Assembly: GCA_016782885.1 (NCBI GenBank)
Contig: JADHXQ010000042.1
Location: 1-36,757 of the forward strand
Direction: 5' to 3'
Source of the DNA: Phycisphaerae bacterium
Lineage (GTDB): Bacteria; Planctomycetota; Phycisphaerae; SM23-33
DNA length: 36,757 nucleotides
The position numbers and the translations under genes were made by a program. A model generated the notes under the pieces. It searched no databases. It worked only from the letters and a program-made list of their open reading frames with translations, and was not told the origin of the DNA. Below are positions 17,055 to 25,473 of this stretch, in pieces (the stretch's first letter is position 1; each line of letters starts with the position of its first letter).

Positions 17055-17612
17055 CTATGCCCGGCTCATGTACTCGTTTGTGCGAGTGTCCACTGTCACC
17101 ACGGTTCCGTTCTCGACGAACGGGGGCACTTTGATCTTCGCGCCGCCCTCGAGGACCGCGTCCTTGCTCTGATTGGTGGCCGTGGCGCCCTTGACCTGCG
17201 GGGTCGTGTCTGCGACCTTCAGATCGACTGTGTTGGGCAATTCAGCCGCTATCGCCCTGCCCTCGACAAACGTAAGTTCAATCTCCATGTCGCTCTGGAG
17301 ATAAACGGACTTGTCGCCTATGAGGTCGAGCGGAATTTCAACCTGCTCGTAGTCGGCGTCCATCAGCACGTGGCTGGACGTGTCGGAGTACAGATACGTC
17401 ATCTGCTTGCGATCGAAGAAGACCTCTTCGAGGCGATCGTTGGGGTTGAATCGCTGCTCGATCATGCGCCCGGTCATGGCGTCCTTGAGCTTGGCCTGCA
17501 TGCAGGACGGGCCTTTGCCTTTAACGACGTGGCTCACGTCGAAGACCACCCAGACCGAATCCTTGTACTTAACGCCGAGTCCGCGGCGAAGGTCTATTGC
17601 TCTTACTGACAT
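17055..17612 (-). CDS. efp: Translation elongation factor P
   Basis: A 185-residue EF-P with the three domains of the family: KOW-like N-domain (1-65), OB domain II (66-126) and C-terminal OB domain III with the signature GATATNQSKDAVLEGGAKIKVPPF. EF-P relieves ribosome stalling at proline runs in the cytoplasm. The tip of the N-domain loop reads VVKGKGPS, with Lys33 in the place of the residue that is modified by lysylation in many bacteria; the usual Pro before GKG is replaced by Lys. Enzymes for modification are not in the window. GGAG lies 10 nt before the ATG. It follows mnmE by a gap of 77 nt on the same strand. Confidence 0.95.
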   Translation of the reverse strand: MSVRAIDLRRGLGVKYKDSVWVVFDVSHVVKGKGPSCMQAKLKDAMTGRMIEQRFNPNDRLEEVFFDRKQMTYLYSDTSSHVLMDADYEQVEIPLDLIGDKSVYLQSDMEIELTFVEGRAIAAELPNTVDLKVADTTPQVKGATATNQSKDAVLEGGAKIKVPPFVENGTVVTVDTRTNEYMSRA

Positions 17613-17689
17613 TTCAGTGTATCTCCAGACAGCGGGTTCCTACGGAATCAATTCAAAGATTCTAGCACAAGAAGACAAAACCGGCAAGT

Positions 17690-19108
17690 TTACTTGCCCA
17701 CGCAGAACCTTTGAAAAACCCTGCCGAGAATGTCTTCGGTTACCACCTGCCCGCTGATTTCCCCAAGCCTGGCCAGGGCCTCACGCAGTTCGACCGCCGC
17801 CAGTTCGGCTACGTCGGCGACCTCGGCGGCGGGGGCAATCAGTTGCCCCGCCCGCCCCGCCGCGGCCGCACAAGCCTCCAGAGCACGCTTCTGGCGGACG
17901 TGGAGACCCATGGCCTGCCCGCCGCGATGGGCGCCAAGGCCCATGAGTTCGCCCAGACGGGCCTTCAGCACGTCCAGGCCGGCGCCCGTGGTGGCGCTTA
18001 CCGCCTGGGGGGGCGTTCCGGCCAGTTCGCCCAGTTCGCTGAGGGCGGTGATATCGTCGATACCGACCAGATCGCATTTATTCGCCAGCAGCAACAGCGG
18101 CGCCCTCGGGTTGGCGGCGCGGGCCTCGTGGAGCAATTCAATCTCCGCATCTCGGCGAGCGGCCGACGCGTCGATCACAAACAGTATCACCTCCGCCCGT
18201 GCCATCGCCCGCCTGGCGAGTGAATCAGCCGCCGCCGCAGGGGACCCGCCCGGGGCGCCGGAAATGAATCCGGCGAGGTCCTGGAGCAGCACAACCGCCC
18301 CGCCGGCCAGATCCATCGAAGCACTTAGCACGTCGCGCGTGGTTCCCGCCAGCGCCGAGACAATCGCGCGATCGGCCCCGGTAAGGGCGTTCAGCAGCGA
18401 ACTCTTGCCCACGTTGGGTCTTCCGACAAGCACGACGCGGGCGCAGCGGGCGTTTTCGGGCATATCGCCCGCCTGCCGGGCAACCGCCCGCAGTTGCTCG
18501 GCGATCCCGCCCAAGCGTTGCGCGAGTTCCTCGGGGCGGTCGAATTCGATATGCTCGTCGGCAAGGTCTATCGAAGCCTCGATCCCCGCCAGGGCGTCGG
18601 CTATGCGGCCTGAGACTTCTTCGCACAACCCCCTGATCCGCCCGCCCAGTGCATCCATTGCCGACCGCAGTTGGGCGTCGTTGTCGGCGTCTATCATGTC
18701 CGCGACGGCCGTCGCCTGCGACAGGTCGATCCGTCCGGAAAAAAACGCCCTGGCCGTAAACTCGCCCGCAACGCTCTGCCTGGCGCCGGCGTCGATGAGC
18801 GCATCGACCACCATCGAAACCGCATCCGGCGCGCCGGGCACGTGCAGTTCGGCCAGATCCCCCCTGGTATAGCTTCGCGGATTTCGGAAGACGTAGGCCC
18901 GCGCGGGCAGTTCGATACCGCCCGGAGGTATCCTCACGCGCCCGTCGAGGCTGCGAAATCCACCCGCATCGACCAGCGTACCGCTCGATGATTGAAAAAT
19001 ACGATCCCCCAACTCCAGGGCGCCGGCGCCGCCGAGGCGCACAATCGCCCGGCGCGCCGAACCGGCGGGGGTCGATATCGCCACGATTGTATCTGTCGTG
19101 TTAAACAT
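17690..19108 (-). CDS. mnmE: tRNA modification GTPase MnmE, divergent
   Basis: A 472-residue protein with the MnmE order: N-terminal folate-binding domain (1-118, starting [19 protein letters not shown]), helical domain, inserted G domain (about 222-385) and the C-terminal [10 protein letters not shown] with the conserved Cys-x-Gly-Lys. MnmE with MnmG modifies the wobble uridine of several tRNAs. The G domain has G1 [10 protein letters not shown]2 AGTTRDV and G4 NKCD. However G3 reads DLAG in place of DTAG, and the loop after it ([10 protein letters not shown] then an Ala run) lacks the Arg-x-Thr and the glutamate used for potassium-dependent GTP hydrolysis. N-domain motifs are altered as well ([16 protein letters not shown] in place of SYTGED..E..HGG). 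It may hydrolyse GTP poorly or by another residue. Confidence 0.92.
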   Translation of the reverse strand: MFNTTDTIVAISTPAGSARRAIVRLGGAGALELGDRIFQSSSGTLVDAGGFRSLDGRVRIPPGGIELPARAYVFRNPRSYTRGDLAELHVPGAPDAVSMVVDALIDAGARQSVAGEFTARAFFSGRIDLSQATAVADMIDADNDAQLRSAMDALGGRIRGLCEEVSGRIADALAGIEASIDLADEHIEFDRPEELAQRLGGIAEQLRAVARQAGDMPENARCARVVLVGRPNVGKSSLLNALTGADRAIVSALAGTTRDVLSASMDLAGGAVVLLQDLAGFISGAPGGSPAAAADSLARRAMARAEVILFVIDASAARRDAEIELLHEARAANPRAPLLLLANKCDLVGIDDITALSELGELAGTPPQAVSATTGAGLDVLKARLGELMGLGAHRGGQAMGLHVRQKRALEACAAAAGRAGQLIAPAAEVADVAELAAVELREALARLGEISGQVVTEDILGRVFQRFCVGK

Positions 19109-19190
19109 GTCTTGAGTCTAATTCGCGGGTCCGTATTCGCCCGCCCGTCGAGGTCGAACAATTATCTCGGGCGGGATTTCCAAAAGTTTC

Positions 19191-19218
19191 TTGCTATTGT
19201 CTCTGTAATGCTGATAAT
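19191..19218 (+). promoter_or_regulatory. Candidate promoter of the zinc-ribbon/rnhA operon
   Basis: TTGCTA (19191-19196), a 16-nt spacer and GATAAT (19213-19218), in the 152-nt spacer divergent from mnmE. The start would be near 19225, leaving a leader of about 36 nt. Confidence 0.4.
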
Positions 19219-19260
19219 CATTCGCCTGTTTATACTTTACCAACTAAAAAGGTCTATTGC

Positions 19261-19998
19261 ATGGGTACGCTGTTGGAGTCACTGCGCAAGCTTCAGAAAA
19301 TAGAGCAGGACATCGCTCACGTCCGAAGCAGAATACGAGTACGAAACAACGCCGTCAACGTTCAGAAGCGTAAGATAGAGCAACTTGAGCAGGATCACGC
19401 CTCGCTCCAGACCCAGGGCATCGACCGGCGGAAATTAGCCGATTCGCTTGAACTCGATCTGAAAGAGAGGGATGGGAAGGTCGTATCCTTCCGAGCCGGG
19501 CTCAACGCCGCCAGGAGCAACAAGGAATACGCGGCCATTCTCACCCAGATAAACACTCTCAAGGCAGATAGCGCCAAGATCGAAGACCGCACCCTGAGCG
19601 TGATACAGGAAGTCGAAACACTCAAGAAACAGGCCGACGAACTTGCCGAGAAAATCGCCGGCGAGAACAAACGCCTTGCCGACATCACCGAGCAGAGCGA
19701 TAAGGAACTGGACAAGCTCAACGCGATGCTCGAAGAACTCCTCCAGGCTCGCGCCGAGGCCTCCGAGAGCATACCCGCGTCAAGCCTGGCTGTCTTCGAG
19801 CGAATTTCAGACAACTACGAGGGCGAGGCGATGGCCATGGTCGAAATTCATGGGCGCAAACCGCCCCACACCTACGTCTGCGGCGGGTGCTTCATGAGCC
19901 TGAATTCCGAACACGCCAACGCCCTGAGTCTCCGCGACGAAATCCGCACCTGCGATAACTGCGGGCGCATCCTCTATATCGACCCGCACGCACAGTAA
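19261..19998 (+). CDS. Coiled-coil protein with C4 zinc ribbon (CdsZ/zf-RING_7 type)
   Basis: A 245-residue protein. Residues 5-180 are a long heptad-rich coiled coil broken by ARSNKEYAAILTQIN, a conserved element of this family. The C-terminus holds a C4 zinc ribbon: YVCGGCFMSLN and RTCDNCGRILY. Members are widespread in bacteria; in Chlamydia the homologue CdsZ has been tied to type III secretion, and elsewhere the role is unclear. AAAAGG lies 8 nt before the ATG. It is followed 12 nt later by an RNase HI gene, a common pairing of these two families, suggesting a nucleic-acid related role. Confidence 0.85.
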   Translation: MGTLLESLRKLQKIEQDIAHVRSRIRVRNNAVNVQKRKIEQLEQDHASLQTQGIDRRKLADSLELDLKERDGKVVSFRAGLNAARSNKEYAAILTQINTLKADSAKIEDRTLSVIQEVETLKKQADELAEKIAGENKRLADITEQSDKELDKLNAMLEELLQARAEASESIPASSLAVFERISDNYEGEAMAMVEIHGRKPPHTYVCGGCFMSLNSEHANALSLRDEIRTCDNCGRILYIDPHAQ

Positions 19999-20010
19999 CC
20001 CGGAGACCTC

Positions 20011-20466
20011 ATGAGCCGCAATTCGCTGCACGTGGTAATTCACATTGACGGAGGCTCCAGGGGCAATCCGGGGCCCGCCGGGGCCGGTATTGCTATCCGC
20101 GACAAGGCCGATAACTCGATACTCTACAAAGGCGGTATATTCCTGGGAAAGGCGACGAATAACGTAGCCGAATACTCCGGACTACTGGCCGGACTCGAAG
20201 CCGCCCGCGATCTCAACGCCGCCGGCGTCGAACTCTTCAGCGATTCCCAACTGCTCGTCAGGCAGATGACCGGAGAGTATCGCGTCAAGAATACCGGACT
20301 CAAACCGCTCCACCGGCGCGCCACCGATCTGGCAGACAGCTTTGACGAGTGCATCTTCCGCCACATCCCGCGAGAAGAGAATACCGCCGCGGACAAACTG
20401 GCCAACCTCGCCATGGACGCAAAAACGAATATCCTGGACGCCGCGGACGACCCGTACGAAAAGTGA
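20011..20466 (+). CDS. Ribonuclease HI family protein
   Basis: A 151-residue RNase H fold enzyme that cuts the RNA strand of RNA-DNA hybrids. The catalytic acids are visible: Asp13 in IHIDGGSRGNPGPAG, Glu in NNVAEYSGLL, Asp in LFSDSQLLVRQM and the last Asp in NTAADKLANLA. It lacks the basic handle of E. coli RNase HI and belongs to the short reverse-transcriptase-like group often found in Gram-positive bacteria, planctomycetes and archaea. GGAG lies 5 nt before the ATG. It probably shares a transcript with the upstream zinc-ribbon gene. Confidence 0.9.
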   Translation: MSRNSLHVVIHIDGGSRGNPGPAGAGIAIRDKADNSILYKGGIFLGKATNNVAEYSGLLAGLEAARDLNAAGVELFSDSQLLVRQMTGEYRVKNTGLKPLHRRATDLADSFDECIFRHIPREENTAADKLANLAMDAKTNILDAADDPYEK

Positions 20467-20470
20467 CCGG

Positions 20471-20498
20471 TTATCAGTAACCAGTAATCAGTAACGAC
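20471..20498. repeat. Heptanucleotide tandem repeat (4 units)
   Basis: TTATCAG, TAACCAG, TAATCAG and TAACGAC in 7-nt register, directly after the RNase HI stop. Confidence 0.65.
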
Positions 20499-20506
20499 CT
20501 TAAAAA

Positions 20507-20577
20507 CCAGTTATCCCGCCGGAGGCTGACCTTCGGCAGTTATCCCGTCGGAGGCTGACCTTCGGAGGGATAACTGG
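20507..20577. repeat. 29-bp tandem repeat inside an inverted repeat, upstream of dnaG
   Basis: Two 29-nt units (20508-20536 and 20537-20565) differ at a single position; each contains CCGGAGG-CTGA-CCTTCGG, a small hairpin with one G.T pair. The pair is flanked by a perfect 11-bp inverted repeat, CCAGTTATCCC (20507-20517) and GGGATAACTGG (20567-20577). It ends 17 nt before the dnaG start codon, so a transcript would fold next to the ribosome-binding site. Confidence 0.85.
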
Positions 20578-20594
20578 GCCCCTGGGAGCCTGGA

Positions 20595-22391
20595 TTGCCT
20601 AGATTCACTGAACAGTTCGTCCAGCAGGTTCTCGATTCGGTCGACATCGTCGAGCTGGTCGGGCAGTACGTTGCGCTGACTCACCGCGGGCGGGAGTTCG
20701 TCGGGCTCTGCCCGTTCCACGACGACAAGAAACCGTCCCTGAACGTCTCGCCCTCCAAGCAGATCTTCAAATGCTTTTCCTGCGGCGCCGGCGGCGATGC
20801 GCTGAAGTTCCTGACGCTCTACGAAAAATACAGCTTCCCCGAAGCGGTGCGGGCACTGGCGGATCGATCGAGCATCCCCCTTCCACAGGAAAGTCTGTAC
20901 TCTCGGCGGGATGAAGAACCCCAAGCCGGTATGTCGAAGCGGGACCTGTTGGGCGTCACCGCGTTCGCCGCGGAGTTCTACCAGCGGCAACTGCACACGC
21001 CCGCGGGCGCCTCGACCCTCCAATACGCCAGGGATCGCGGATTCACCGATGAATCGATCGAGCGATTCGCCCTGGGCTACGCGCCGGACTCGTGGGACGC
21101 TCTCCTGTCAGCCGCCGGGAGCAAGGGCATCTCCACCGCCCAGTTGCTTACCGCTGGCCTGATCGCTCAGAAGGAGGGCGCCGATCGCTGTTACGACCGC
21201 TTCCGCCATCGACTGATGTTCCCAATCTACGACCTGACCGGAAGCGTGATAGCCTTTGGCGGGCGGGCCCTGCGCGACGAGGAGCGGGCAAAGTACTTAA
21301 ACAGCCCCGAATCGATCCTGTTCGACAAGTCATCACAACTCTACGCGATGAACTGGGCGCGGGAGAAAATCGTCTCGGGCGGGACGGCCGTCGTCGTCGA
21401 AGGATACCTCGACGCGCTTATACCTCTGCAGGCCGGCGTGGGAAACGTGGTCGCTTCGCTGGGAACCGCCCTGACCGAACGGCACGTCCGACTCCTGGGG
21501 CGTTACGCGCGGGAGGTGGTGCTGGTGTTCGACGCCGACCAGGCCGGCGCCGCGGCGGCAGAGCGGGCGATGGAAGTTTTCCTCGCCCAGCAGGTCGGTA
21601 TCCGCGTGGCGACCGTTCCGGCGGGCAAGGATCCGTGCGACTACTGCCTTGCCGAAGGGCCCGAAGCCTTTGAAAAGCTGGTCGCCGAAGCCCCCGACGC
21701 CATGCAATACGCCTGGGACCTCCGCCTGGGCAAGTATCGCGCCGCGGGCGGAAACCCGGCCGACCGCCACAAGGTCGCACAGGAGTTTCTGCGCCTGATA
21801 GCGACCTCGGCGGCATACGGGGCGATTGACGACATGCGCCGGGGGCAGTTGGCGCAGCATATCGGACACATACTCAACATACCCGCCAGCGAACTTCAGC
21901 GCCAGATGCAGCGTCTGGCGCGACAGACCCGCCGGGCGGCGGCCGTCTCGGCGCCCGCGGCGGCGCTGAATACCGAAATGATAACCCGCGATCCGGAGCG
22001 TATTGTCCTGGAGGTGCTGCTGAACAATAGCGAACTGTTCCACACAGTCAGCGAAAAGCTCCAACCCGCCGACTTCACCAGCGGCGAACTCCGCCAAATC
22101 GCCGAGAAAATCTGGGCTCTCGGGCACGACGACCGCCTGACCCTGCAGGCCGTCATGAGTGATTCTCAGATGCACGATCTGGCCGACATACTGTCGGACA
22201 TGACAATGGCCGGGCAGATACACGCCCATGGCGAACAAGCCCTGGCGGCGGCTATGGAATCGCTGCTCCAACGACACAGCGACCGCGACATCCAGAAAGT
22301 CCGCGGCGGAGACCTCGACGACGAGGCCCTCAGGAAACTAACAAACCATCACAAAGAAGCCGATCCCAGACGCCTGCCCAAGATCAATTGA
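20595..22391 (+). CDS. dnaG: DNA primase DnaG
   Basis: A 598-residue primase that lays RNA primers for replication. The N-terminal CHC2 zinc finger is present as CPFHDDKK and FKCFSCGAGG (residues about 39-67). The catalytic core with TOPRIM domain spans about 120-360, with AVVVEGYLDAL carrying the conserved Glu and LVFDADQAG the DxD. A C-terminal helicase-binding region follows from about 440. The start is TTG (20595), supported by GGGAG 7 nt upstream; the first residues PRFTEQFVQQVLDSVDIVELV match the family start. It ends without a partner sigma factor gene in the next 200 nt, unlike the common dnaG-rpoD arrangement. Confidence 0.96.
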   Translation: MPRFTEQFVQQVLDSVDIVELVGQYVALTHRGREFVGLCPFHDDKKPSLNVSPSKQIFKCFSCGAGGDALKFLTLYEKYSFPEAVRALADRSSIPLPQESLYSRRDEEPQAGMSKRDLLGVTAFAAEFYQRQLHTPAGASTLQYARDRGFTDESIERFALGYAPDSWDALLSAAGSKGISTAQLLTAGLIAQKEGADRCYDRFRHRLMFPIYDLTGSVIAFGGRALRDEERAKYLNSPESILFDKSSQLYAMNWAREKIVSGGTAVVVEGYLDALIPLQAGVGNVVASLGTALTERHVRLLGRYAREVVLVFDADQAGAAAAERAMEVFLAQQVGIRVATVPAGKDPCDYCLAEGPEAFEKLVAEAPDAMQYAWDLRLGKYRAAGGNPADRHKVAQEFLRLIATSAAYGAIDDMRRGQLAQHIGHILNIPASELQRQMQRLARQTRRAAAVSAPAAALNTEMITRDPERIVLEVLLNNSELFHTVSEKLQPADFTSGELRQIAEKIWALGHDDRLTLQAVMSDSQMHDLADILSDMTMAGQIHAHGEQALAAAMESLLQRHSDRDIQKVRGGDLDDEALRKLTNHHKEADPRRLPKIN

Positions 22392-22401
22392 AACGCGGCA
22401 T

Positions 22402-22422
22402 GGCAGTTGGCAGTTGGTTCTT
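22402..22422. repeat. Heptanucleotide tandem repeat (2 exact units plus a third)
   Basis: GGCAGTT, GGCAGTT and a diverged GGTTCTT in 7-nt register, 11 nt after the dnaG stop. Confidence 0.7.
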
Positions 22423-22424
22423 GG

Positions 22425-22494
22425 CCCTTCGACAAGCTCCCTTCAACGCGCTTCGCTTGCTCAGGATCTACGACCCCTTCGACTGCGCTCAGGG
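22425..22494. repeat. Dispersed CCCTTCGAC...GCTCAGGG type intergenic repeat
   Basis: CCCTTCGAC occurs at 22425 and again at 22475 within CCCTTCGACTGCGCTCAGGG. The latter closely matches a short element seen in intergenic DNA of many environmental bacterial genomes. The rest of the 22392-22619 spacer shows nothing else. Confidence 0.45.
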
Positions 22495-22619
22495 CAAGCA
22501 GGATATAACGACAGATGGCGACGGAAAACGGTGAGAGGCGACGGCGTAGCCTGACTCAGTGAACTGACCCCGCTTGCCGGGTGAATCATGGTCCATGGAC
22601 GACTGTCACTGCTTTTTCG

Positions 22620-23522
22620 CTAATCCTTGGCGGAACTCGCGGGCTTCTTTTTATCCAACAGGATCGGGGCGGATTTTTCTTTTTTGTCCGGTCGGCGGAA
22701 ACCGTACTTTACCAGGCGGCCCAAATTATACGGCAATTTTTTCTCGCGAGAGAGTTTGCTCGCTTGTCGCGCGAGGATGTCCCTGGTCAGTTTCGGTTTG
22801 TGCGGCAGGGCGAGGAGGATTACGTTGCCTGAGTTTTGAACATCCACCACATGCACTTCATCGAAAACATCGATGTAGGTGCGAATCATCGAGTCGTAAA
22901 GGCGGTTCGAAGAGCGGTCCATCAGATTGGTGGCGACCACGCCCTTGCCGGTGACAGCCTTTCGCACGGCCTGCAGGAATTCGCGTGTCGCCAGGGCGTA
23001 GGGGATGTCATCGGCGCCATAGGCGTCGAGGAAAATGATGTCGTATGGCTTCTTGCATTTTTCGATGAAGGCGCGTCCGTCGGCGACGTGGACGCGCAGC
23101 GTCTTGTCCTGGCGGAAAGCGAAGTATTTCTTCGCCACCTCGACCACCAGCGGATCGATGTCCACGACGTCGATGTGCGTATCGGGGTAATGCTTGTGCA
23201 GGAAATTCGGAATCGAACCGCCGCCCAGCCCGACGATCAGAATGCGTTTCGGTTTCCCGACGGCGGCCAGGGCGACGGGCATGACGCGGGTGTAGCGCAG
23301 CTCCAGCCGATCGGGATCGCCGAGTTTGACGGTGCTTTGTATATCGCCGTTGCTGTCGAACATCAGCGTACGCAGACCTTCGGCGTCTTCGATAACCTTG
23401 ATCGAGCGGTTGAATTCGGACTTGCCCTCGAACAGCACCTTCCCGCGGGGCGCGGCGATACCGGCCGCGAGGCAGACGAGGCAGACGGCGAATCCAACGT
23501 AAATGCGGGTGCGGTTGATCAT
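22620..23522 (-). CDS. Exported spermidine-synthase-like methyltransferase-fold protein
   Basis: About 300 residues. ATG 23522 begins a hydrophobic leader (INRTRIYVGFAVCLVCLAAGIA) preceded by AAAGGA, so the protein appears exported or membrane-anchored. The rest is the spermidine synthase/SAM-binding fold: ILIVGLGGGSIPNFLHKHYP, DVVDIDPLVVEVAKKYF, VADGRAFIEK and DIIFLDAYGADDIP. The catalytic region reads LDAYGADDIP rather than the DxTDP of true spermidine synthases, as in the many spermidine-synthase-like proteins fused to or replacing membrane transporters, whose reaction is unknown. The C-terminus is Lys-rich. It stands alone. Confidence 0.75.
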   Translation of the reverse strand: MINRTRIYVGFAVCLVCLAAGIAAPRGKVLFEGKSEFNRSIKVIEDAEGLRTLMFDSNGDIQSTVKLGDPDRLELRYTRVMPVALAAVGKPKRILIVGLGGGSIPNFLHKHYPDTHIDVVDIDPLVVEVAKKYFAFRQDKTLRVHVADGRAFIEKCKKPYDIIFLDAYGADDIPYALATREFLQAVRKAVTGKGVVATNLMDRSSNRLYDSMIRTYIDVFDEVHVVDVQNSGNVILLALPHKPKLTRDILARQASKLSREKKLPYNLGRLVKYGFRRPDKKEKSAPILLDKKKPASSAKD

Positions 23523-23714
23523 GGTTCGTTTCCTTTGGGTGGCGCTTGGGCAGCCCGCTCCTTCCGGGAGCCGGTCATTCATCCGTTTAAGGTCCTTGTA
23601 TAATCAACGGAGTTCCGGGGACGTCAACTCGATTATTTACCGCCCCAACCCACGACTGTCCCGCCATCGCCGGATCTTCAACGGTGTACGGTCAGTTACC
23701 TGTTGTCAATTTTT

Positions 23715-23728
23715 AGCTAACAGCTAAT
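23715..23728. repeat. Heptanucleotide tandem repeat (2 units)
   Basis: AGCTAAC followed by AGCTAAT in 7-nt register. Confidence 0.5.
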
Positions 23729-23811
23729 TCCGTGTGACATATACTTTTCGTTCCGGACCATAAACAACTGTAGTATTGTTGATTGCTGGTGGGCTTTTGG
23801 CAAGGGGAAAA

Positions 23812-23828
23812 GACTGGCGACTGGCGAC
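23812..23828. repeat. Heptanucleotide tandem repeat (2.4 units)
   Basis: ACTGGCG, ACTGGCG and AC, exact copies in 7-nt register. Confidence 0.65.
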
Positions 23829-23862
23829 GACCAGCATATCAGCCTTGATTTTGAGACTACAA

Positions 23863-23918
23863 TCTCGACTGCGTACTACTCCGCGAAGCGGCGCTTCGCA
23901 ACGAAGTACAAGTCGAGA
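23863..23918. repeat. Three-block imperfect hairpin
   Basis: TCTCGACT (23863-23870) pairs with AGTCGAGA (23911-23918); GTACT (23873-23877) with AGTAC (23905-23909); GCGAAGC (23883-23889) with GCTTCGC (23893-23899) around a GGC loop. All three blocks nest in one cruciform. There is no T tract, so a simple intrinsic terminator is unlikely. Confidence 0.75.
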
Positions 23919-23921
23919 CAA

Positions 23922-23940
23922 GGCCGACGTGCCGTCGGCC
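23922..23940. repeat. Small perfect hairpin upstream of rmlA
   Basis: GGCCGAC (23922-23928) and GTCGGCC (23934-23940) around GTGCC. It follows the larger hairpin by 3 nt and lies 66 nt before the rmlA start. Confidence 0.7.
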
Positions 23941-24006
23941 GCTAACGGGGAAACACAGATGACAAGATGCTCTTGATTCTGCGGATTGCGGGCTTATCAT
24001 ACTGAA

Positions 24007-24897
24007 ATGGCAAGCAAGACCAAGGGTATCATACTGGCTGGAGGCAGCGGGACGCGGCTGTTCCCGCTGACGCGGGCGGTTTCCAAACAATTGCTGGGCG
24101 TGTACGACAAGCCGATGATCTATTACCCCCTCAGCGTGCTGATGCTCGCGGGGATCAGGGATATCCTGATAATCTCCACGCCGCACGATCTGCCCGCATT
24201 TCAGCGCCTTCTCGGCGACGGGGCGAACCTCGGGATGAAATTCTCCTACGCCCCACAACCAAAGCCCGAGGGCCTGGCGCAGGCGTTTGTAATCGGCGCG
24301 GAGTTCGTCGGCGGCGATCCGGTGGCCCTGATCCTCGGCGACAATATCTTCTACGGACAGGGGCTTACCCAAGCCGTTCGGGCCGCCGCCGCAACCCCCG
24401 AGGGCGCGACGGTGTTCGGATATCGAGTCCGCGACCCGCAGCGATACGGCGTTGTCGAGTTCGACTCTGACGGACGGGCGATCAGCATCGAAGAAAAACC
24501 CGCCAAACCCAAAAGCCATTACGCCGTGGTCGGACTGTATTTCTACGGACCCGACGTTGTCGGCCGCGCCGCGGCGCTGGAGCCAAGCGCCCGCGGAGAG
24601 TTGGAGATAACGGACCTGAATCGCATCTATCTCGAGCGGGGGCAGCTTAACGTCCAGCGGTTGGGGAGGGGTATCGCGTGGCTTGACACGGGCACTAACC
24701 AGAGCATGCTGGACGCGAGCAACTTCGTCCAGGCCATCGAGGATCGCCAGGGCCTGAAGATCGCATGCATCGAAGAAATCGCCTGGCAGCAGGGTTGGAT
24801 AACCCCCGAGCAGGTCCGCCTCGAAGCCGACGCGATGAAAAACAGCGCGTACGGAGACTATCTACTCGACCGCCTCAGGCAAGAGGGATGCGGGTAA
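24007..24897 (+). CDS. rmlA: Glucose-1-phosphate thymidylyltransferase RmlA
   Basis: A 296-residue nucleotidyltransferase making dTDP-glucose from dTTP and glucose-1-phosphate, the first step of dTDP-L-rhamnose synthesis. [16 protein letters not shown] is the signature nucleotide-binding motif, followed by [29 protein letters not shown] and the [19 protein letters not shown] element of RmlA. ATG 24007 fits the family N-terminus; no clear ribosome-binding site precedes it. The stop TAA directly abuts the GTG of rmlC, so the four rml genes form a single operon in the order A-C-D-B. Confidence 0.95.
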   Translation: MASKTKGIILAGGSGTRLFPLTRAVSKQLLGVYDKPMIYYPLSVLMLAGIRDILIISTPHDLPAFQRLLGDGANLGMKFSYAPQPKPEGLAQAFVIGAEFVGGDPVALILGDNIFYGQGLTQAVRAAAATPEGATVFGYRVRDPQRYGVVEFDSDGRAISIEEKPAKPKSHYAVVGLYFYGPDVVGRAAALEPSARGELEITDLNRIYLERGQLNVQRLGRGIAWLDTGTNQSMLDASNFVQAIEDRQGLKIACIEEIAWQQGWITPEQVRLEADAMKNSAYGDYLLDRLRQEGCG

Positions 24898-25473
24898 GTG
24901 AAGCGAATCGAAACTAACCTGCCGGGCGTGTGCATAATCGAACCGGACGTCCACGGCGACGATCGCGGATTCTTCATGGAATCGTACAACCAGCGGGACT
25001 TTGCCCGGCTCGGTATCGACTGCGCGTTCGTTCAGGACAATCACTCGCGGTCGCAGCGGTCCGTGATTCGAGGGCTGCATTACCAACTCGCCCATCCGCA
25101 GGCCAAACTCGTCAGAGTGATGCTCGGTAAGGTTTACGACGTCGCGGTCGATGTCAGGCGCCGCAGCGAAACGTTCGGCCGGTGGGCGGGCGTCACGCTC
25201 TCGGCGGAGAACAAACAGATGCTCTTCGTGCCCGAAGGCTTCGCGCACGGATTCTGCGTGATAAGCGAGTTTGCCGAATTTGCATATAAATGTTCGGACT
25301 TCTACGCACCGGTCGAAGAGCGCGGGATAATCTGGAACGATCCGGAGTTGGCGATACCCTGGCCTCTCGGCGACTCCGCGCCGATTCTCTCGCCCAAGGA
25401 CGCCGAATACGGTCCGCTGTCGGCGATGGACGAAAACGACCTGCCTGTCTGCCGGGAGGGCGCCGGCCAATGA
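24898..25473 (+). CDS. rmlC: dTDP-4-dehydrorhamnose 3,5-epimerase RmlC
   Basis: A 191-residue cupin epimerase. Characteristic segments are HGDDRGFFMESYNQRDF, VQDNHSRSQRSVIRGLHYQ with the catalytic His, KVYDVAVDVRRRSETFGRW and VPEGFAHGFCVISE. It converts dTDP-4-keto-6-deoxyglucose to dTDP-4-keto-rhamnose. The start is GTG, placed immediately after the rmlA stop with no gap. The stop overlaps rmlD by ATGA. Confidence 0.95.
   Translation: MKRIETNLPGVCIIEPDVHGDDRGFFMESYNQRDFARLGIDCAFVQDNHSRSQRSVIRGLHYQLAHPQAKLVRVMLGKVYDVAVDVRRRSETFGRWAGVTLSAENKQMLFVPEGFAHGFCVISEFAEFAYKCSDFYAPVEERGIIWNDPELAIPWPLGDSAPILSPKDAEYGPLSAMDENDLPVCREGAGQ

Larger units (their letters stand above)
23523..24006. other. 484-nt intergenic region rich in small repeats and hairpins
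   Basis: No gene seen. It contains a two-unit heptamer AGCTAAC/AGCTAAT (23715-23728), the motif GTGTGACATATAC (23732-23744), a second heptamer array (23812-23828) and two hairpins (23863-23918, 23922-23940) just before rmlA. Confidence 0.7.

Noticed and set aside
17730..18872. 380-residue Ser/Ala-rich plus-strand frame opposite mnmE
   Set aside because: Low-complexity antisense shadow typical of GC-rich genes.
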